The notes under the pieces are model-generated. The model did not search any database and was not told the origin of the DNA. It saw only the letters and a list, made by a program, of their open reading frames with translations. A stretch of DNA of 64,000 bases from Aquabacterium sp. GTDB lineage: Bacteria; Pseudomonadota; Gammaproteobacteria; Burkholderiales; Burkholderiaceae_C. Where the stretch lies: positions 1-64,000 of the forward strand of contig JAHFQM010000011.1 in the NCBI GenBank assembly GCA_023266355.1, read 5' to 3'. Below are positions 61,301-64,000 of the stretch, piece after piece (positions within the stretch are counted from its first letter, which is position 1; every line of letters begins with the position of its first letter). The translations under genes and the position numbers were made by a program.

Positions 61301-62031
61301 GCCACCGCCTGGTCACCACCAAGTACAACCCGGCACGCACCTGGACGCCCGAGAACGCCGTGGGCATCGGCGGCGCCTACATGTGCGTCTACGGCATGGA
61401 AGGCCCCGGCGGCTACCAGTTCGTCGGCCGCACCCTGCAGATGTGGAACCGCTGGCGCGACGCCCGCCACGGCGCCGTCGAGTTCGAGGCCGGCAAGCCC
61501 TGGCTGCTGCGCTTCTTCGACCAGATCCGCTTCTACCCGGTCAGCGAGGCCGAGCTGCTGCAGATCCGCCGCGACTTCCCCGCCGGCCGCCACCGCCTGC
61601 GCATCGAACCCGGCAGCTTCGGCATGCACGCCTACCGCCAGTTCCTGGCGCAACACGCCGACGAGATCGACGCCTTCAAGGCCCGCCAGCAGACCGCCTT
61701 CCACGACGAGCGCGAGCGCTGGCGCCAGGCCGGCCAGGCCGAGCACATCGCCGAGGCCGACAGCAGCGCCGCGACGGTGAGCGATGGCGACCTGCCCGAG
61801 GGCGCCCGCAGCGTCTTCACCCAGGTGCCAGGCAGCGTGTGGCAGGTGCTGGTGGCCGAGGGCGACACGGTCCAGGCCGGTGACACCGTGGCCGTCATCG
61901 AGTCCATGAAGATGGAGTTCCCCGTGGTCGCGCCCTGTGCGGGACGCATCGCCCGCGTGGCTTGCAAAGAAGGCAGCGCGGTCTCGGCGGGCCAGGCGGT
62001 CGCCGTCGTCTTGCCCGAGGAGGCCGCATGA
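58384..62031 (+). CDS. Biotin-dependent guanidine/urea carboxylase
   Basis: A 1215-residue multidomain enzyme that carboxylates guanidine (or urea) with bicarbonate and ATP. The biotin carboxylase domain (1-450) has ANRGAIACRIVRTLKSLGL, HPGYGFLSENPGFA and KSTAGGGGIGM. FLEVNTRLQVEHGVTE is also in this domain. The carboxyltransferase (KipI/KipA-like) region is about 455-1090, with GVPPSGPMDDFAWRIANQL and RTWTPENAVGIGGAYMCVYG. The C-terminal biotinyl domain has biotin-lysine K1176 in VIESMKMEFP. The single-residue difference that separates guanidine from urea carboxylases could not be mapped by eye. The riboswitch and UAAP genes favour guanidine. It overlaps atzF by 4 bp. Confidence 0.92.
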   Translation: MFDTVLIANRGAIACRIVRTLKSLGLRSVAVYSEADADSAHVAMADVAVCIGPAPAAQSYLNAERILQVARETGAGAIHPGYGFLSENPGFAQACEDAGIAFIGPTPEQMRAFGLKHTARALAEAHGVPLLPGSGLLGDVAEALREAERIGYPVMLKSTAGGGGIGMRLIRSAADMAPAFEAVQRLASANFKDAGLFLEKFVERARHIEVQLFGDGQGRVVALGERDCSAQRRHQKVIEETPAPGLSEATRHALHEAAVRLGQAVAYRSAGTVEFVLDADTSAFYFLEVNTRLQVEHGVTEQVFGVDLVAWMVQLARGDLATGALTLDVPQPQGASIQVRLYAEDPARQFQPCAGTLTEVVFPADARIETWVGTGSEVPPNYDPMIAKLIVTGSDRADAVRRLQAALAETRLAGIETNLRYLRALASAEVFASGEVITATLGGFAWHPQAFEVLDGGVQTTVQDHPGRQGHWDVGVPPSGPMDDFAWRIANQLVGNAPHAAGLECTLSGPTLRFHSDATIAICGADMAPMLDGAPVPLWQAVRVPRGSVLRLGAVQGGGARTTVAVRGGLDVPLYLGSRSTFTLGQFGGHAGRTLRTGDMLHIAEGPMAQLSGEPPEAAGLTPPSYSHHWDIAVLYGPHGAPDFFTDGDIGAFFAHDWQVHYNSSRTGVRLIGPKPEWARTDGGEAGLHPSNLHDNAYAIGAIDFTGDMPVILGPDGPSLGGFVCPAVVVAAERWKLGQLRPGDTVRFRCVRAEEAAALQAAQDTLIARLAGSLPVLPQHAGAVGSPILAQRAAVGGAQGDRPQLVIRQAGDRYLLVELGEMQLDIGLRLRGHGLMLALQARQLPGIVDMTPGIRSLQLHFDPSAIGQRALIDAVLAADDALGDTDQLVVPSRTVWLPLSWDDPATRLAIEKYMQSVRPDAPWCPSNIEFIRRINGLDSIDEVQRIVFEASYLVLGLGDVYLGAPVATPMDPRHRLVTTKYNPARTWTPENAVGIGGAYMCVYGMEGPGGYQFVGRTLQMWNRWRDARHGAVEFEAGKPWLLRFFDQIRFYPVSEAELLQIRRDFPAGRHRLRIEPGSFGMHAYRQFLAQHADEIDAFKARQQTAFHDERERWRQAGQAEHIAEADSSAATVSDGDLPEGARSVFTQVPGSVWQVLVAEGDTVQAGDTVAVIESMKMEFPVVAPCAGRIARVACKEGSAVSAGQAVAVVLPEEAA

Positions 62032-63914
62032 GCACCCATCCCCATCCCATGCCACTGCCGCTGACCCTGGCCGACTGGCAACGCGCCTACCGAGAAGGCG
62101 GCGCCGACCCGCACACCCTGCTGGCCGATTGGCTCACCGCGCCTGACGCATCGGCCAGCGCCGACCCCGCCTGGATCCTGCGCTGCGATGCGGCCTGCGT
62201 GTCGGCGCAGATCGCGCGCCTGGCCACGCTGGACCGCGCCAGCCACCCGCTGTGGGGCGTGCCCTTCGCGGTGAAGGACAACATCGACGTGGCCGGCCTG
62301 CCCACCACCGCGGCCTGCCCGGCCTTTGCCTTCACGCCCACGCAACACGCCAGCGTGGTGCAGCGCCTGGTCGATGCCGGCGCCATCGTGGTCGGCAAAA
62401 CCAACCTCGACCAGTTCGCGACCGGCCTGGTGGGCACGCGCTCGCCCTACGGCGCGGTGCCCAACACCTTCGATGCGGCCTTCGTCAGTGGCGGCTCCAG
62501 CTCGGGCTCGGCCTCGGTGGTGGCGCGCGGCATCGTGCCCTTCGCGCTGGGCACCGACACGGCCGGCTCGGGCCGCGTGCCGGCGGGCTTCAACCACATC
62601 GTCGGCCTCAAGCCCACACCGGGCAGCGTGCCCATGCAAGGCGTGCTGCCGGCCTGCCGCACGCTGGACGTGGTCTCGGTGTTCGCGCTCACCGTGGCCG
62701 ATGCGGCACAGGTGATGGCGCTGATGGCTGGCCCCGACGGTGGCCCCGTGTTCCAGCACCACGCGCCGCGCCCGGCCTGGCTGGGCCGCTTGGGCCAGCC
62801 CTTGCGCGTCGGTGTGCCGGCCACGCCCGAGGTCGATGCGGCGCTGGGCTTCGACAAGGCCTGGGCCCAGGCTTTGGCACAGGTGCAGCAGCTGACCCAG
62901 GCGGGTTTTGCCACCGAGCTGGTGCCCATCGACATGCGGCCCCTGTTCGACGTGGCCCGCCTGCTCTACGAAGGCCCCTGGGTGGCCGAGCGCCACACCG
63001 TGCTGCAAGGCCTGATGGCCGCACAGCCCGAGGCCATCGACCCCGTGGTGCGGGCCGTCGTGGCCCAGGCCAGCCAGCACGATGCCACCGCGGCCTTCCG
63101 CGCCCGCTACGCCCTGGAAGACCTGCGCCTGCGGGCCGAACGGCTTTGGGATGGCATCGACGTGCTGATGGTGCCCACCGCCCCCACCTGCCCGACGCTG
63201 GCCGAGGTGGCGGCCGAGCCGGTGCTGCGCAACAGCGCGCTGGGCCGCTACACCAACTTCGTCAACCTGCTGGGTTGGGCCGCCCTGGCCTTGCCGTCCA
63301 GCATCGGCGCCCGTGGCCTGCCCTTTGGCGTCACCTTCATCGCCCCTGGCGGCAGCGACGCAGCCCTGGCCGACTGGGGCCTGCGCTGGCAAAGCGCGCG
63401 CCAGGCCGAGGGGCTGACGCTGGGCGCCACGGGCGAGGTGGGGCCTGCCATGCCGGCCAAGGCGCCCTTGCCCGCCGCCGCGCCCACCCTGGCCTTGGCC
63501 GTGGTCGGCGCCCACCTGCAAGGGATGCCCCTGCACGGCCAGTTGGTCGAGCGCGGCTGCCGCCTGCTGGCCCGCACGCGCACGGCGGCGGCCTACCGCC
63601 TCTTCGCCTTGCCAGGCACCGTGCCGCCCAAGCCCGGGCTGGCCCGGGTCACGGCAAATGGCGGGGATGACGGCGTGGCCATCGAAGTCGAGGTCTACGA
63701 GATGCCGCTGGACGCCGTCGGCTCCTTCCTGGCGCTCATCCCCTCGCCGCTGGGCCTGGGCACGGTCGAGCTGGCCGATGGGCTCTGGGTGAAAGGCTTC
63801 ATCTGCGAACCGGCCGGCCTGGTGGGCGCGCAAGACATCAGCCACCACGGCGGCTGGCGTGCCTACATGGCCGAGCGCAACCGAGAGCCTCAGGCGCCCC
63901 ATTCACCGGCTTGA
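62028..63914 (+). CDS. atzF: Allophanate hydrolase
   Basis: Amidase-signature enzyme that hydrolyses allophanate to ammonium and CO2, the last step of the pathway. The 628-residue protein has the catalytic triad Lys83 (VPFAVKDNID), cis-Ser about 158 (GGSSSGSASVV) and nucleophile Ser181 (GTDTAGSGRVPAG). TAGSGR in place of the usual amidase TGGSIR is typical of allophanate hydrolases. The C-terminal domain (about 460-628; VVGAHLQGMPLHGQLVERG, LVGAQDISHHGGWRAYM) is the second AtzF domain. It overlaps the carboxylase stop by 4 bp and ends the operon; a GC-rich hairpin follows. Confidence 0.95.
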   Translation: MSTHPHPMPLPLTLADWQRAYREGGADPHTLLADWLTAPDASASADPAWILRCDAACVSAQIARLATLDRASHPLWGVPFAVKDNIDVAGLPTTAACPAFAFTPTQHASVVQRLVDAGAIVVGKTNLDQFATGLVGTRSPYGAVPNTFDAAFVSGGSSSGSASVVARGIVPFALGTDTAGSGRVPAGFNHIVGLKPTPGSVPMQGVLPACRTLDVVSVFALTVADAAQVMALMAGPDGGPVFQHHAPRPAWLGRLGQPLRVGVPATPEVDAALGFDKAWAQALAQVQQLTQAGFATELVPIDMRPLFDVARLLYEGPWVAERHTVLQGLMAAQPEAIDPVVRAVVAQASQHDATAAFRARYALEDLRLRAERLWDGIDVLMVPTAPTCPTLAEVAAEPVLRNSALGRYTNFVNLLGWAALALPSSIGARGLPFGVTFIAPGGSDAALADWGLRWQSARQAEGLTLGATGEVGPAMPAKAPLPAAAPTLALAVVGAHLQGMPLHGQLVERGCRLLARTRTAAAYRLFALPGTVPPKPGLARVTANGGDDGVAIEVEVYEMPLDAVGSFLALIPSPLGLGTVELADGLWVKGFICEPAGLVGAQDISHHGGWRAYMAERNREPQAPHSPA

Positions 63915-63923
63915 GGGGCAGGC

Positions 63924-63956
63924 GGCCGGCGGGGCTTGAAATCCCCCGCCCCGGCC
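63924..63956 (+). terminator. Hairpin after atzF
   Basis: GGCGGGG / CCCCGCC with a 9-nt loop, extended by GGCC / GGCC with a 2-nt bulge. It is followed by CACAATTG rather than a T-run, so it is a possible terminator. Confidence 0.45.
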
Positions 63957-64000
63957 CACAATTGCGCCCCAGTCGCATTGAACAGGCCGAACAGGCCGCG

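Noticed and set aside
58321..62055. 1244-residue open frame on the minus strand
   Set aside because: It is an antisense shadow of the carboxylase gene: low-complexity Ala/Gly/His/Val-rich translation with no domains. Such frames are expected at this GC content.

Overview
The window looks like the chromosome of a high-GC, motile, free-living betaproteobacterium of the order Burkholderiales (Comamonadaceae / Leptothrix-Aquabacterium-like). The basis is protein similarity as I recall the families, gene order (alaC-hom-thrC, surE-pcm-nlpD-rlmD, lolC..lolD-tatD, rpfE-like-recJ, one complete flgAMN / flgBCDEFGHIJKL block) and codon composition. Coding density is high. I see no tRNA, rRNA, CRISPR array, insertion sequence or prophage.

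Layout. 1-1656: nitric-oxide stress pair, a truncated norR divergent from the iron-sulfur repair gene ric (ytfE), with a sigma-54 promoter and two NorR-type boxes between them. 1684-5733: threonine/alanine operon alaC-hom-thrC. 5839-10441: Mth938-like protein, peroxiredoxin Q, a candidate structured small RNA with its own terminator, PIN-PhoH ATPase, diguanylate cyclase. 10504-14667: surE-pcm-nlpD-rlmD operon, without the rpoS usually found after nlpD. 14880-20702: a LuxR-type response regulator with a membrane histidine kinase, then a convergent GspE/PulE-type ATPase and a spermidine-synthase-like gene. 20739-29279: DNA glycosylase-PAP2-dgkA, a lol operon interrupted by DUF2189 and DUF2788 genes, an RpfE-like gene and recJ. 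29280-29881 has no convincing gene but contains a 21-bp tandem repeat. 29882-42090: flagellar rod, hook, rings and hook-junction genes, with a sigma-28 promoter in front of flgM. 42123-44479: HDOD signalling protein and SrkA-like kinase.

44549-49892 is an accessory block. It holds a periplasmic catalase-like peroxidase lacking the distal histidine, a secreted S53 (sedolisin) protease with three Ig-like repeats and an IPTL-CTERM tail, and the matching exosortase H with its associated membrane protein. It reads as a one-substrate sorting and anchoring system. 50023-53591: two glutathione transferases and a GAF-PAS-GGDEF-EAL protein.

53826-63914 is a guanidine-utilisation operon. A textbook sigma-54 promoter is followed by a guanidine-I (ykkC) riboswitch, a NitT/TauT-type ABC importer, the two carboxyguanidine-deiminase-type (UAAP) subunits, a biotin-dependent urea/guanidine carboxylase and allophanate hydrolase. 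The inferred flow is guanidine uptake, carboxylation, deimination to allophanate, then hydrolysis to ammonium and CO2. Control is inferred to be by nitrogen status (sigma-54) and by ligand (riboswitch).
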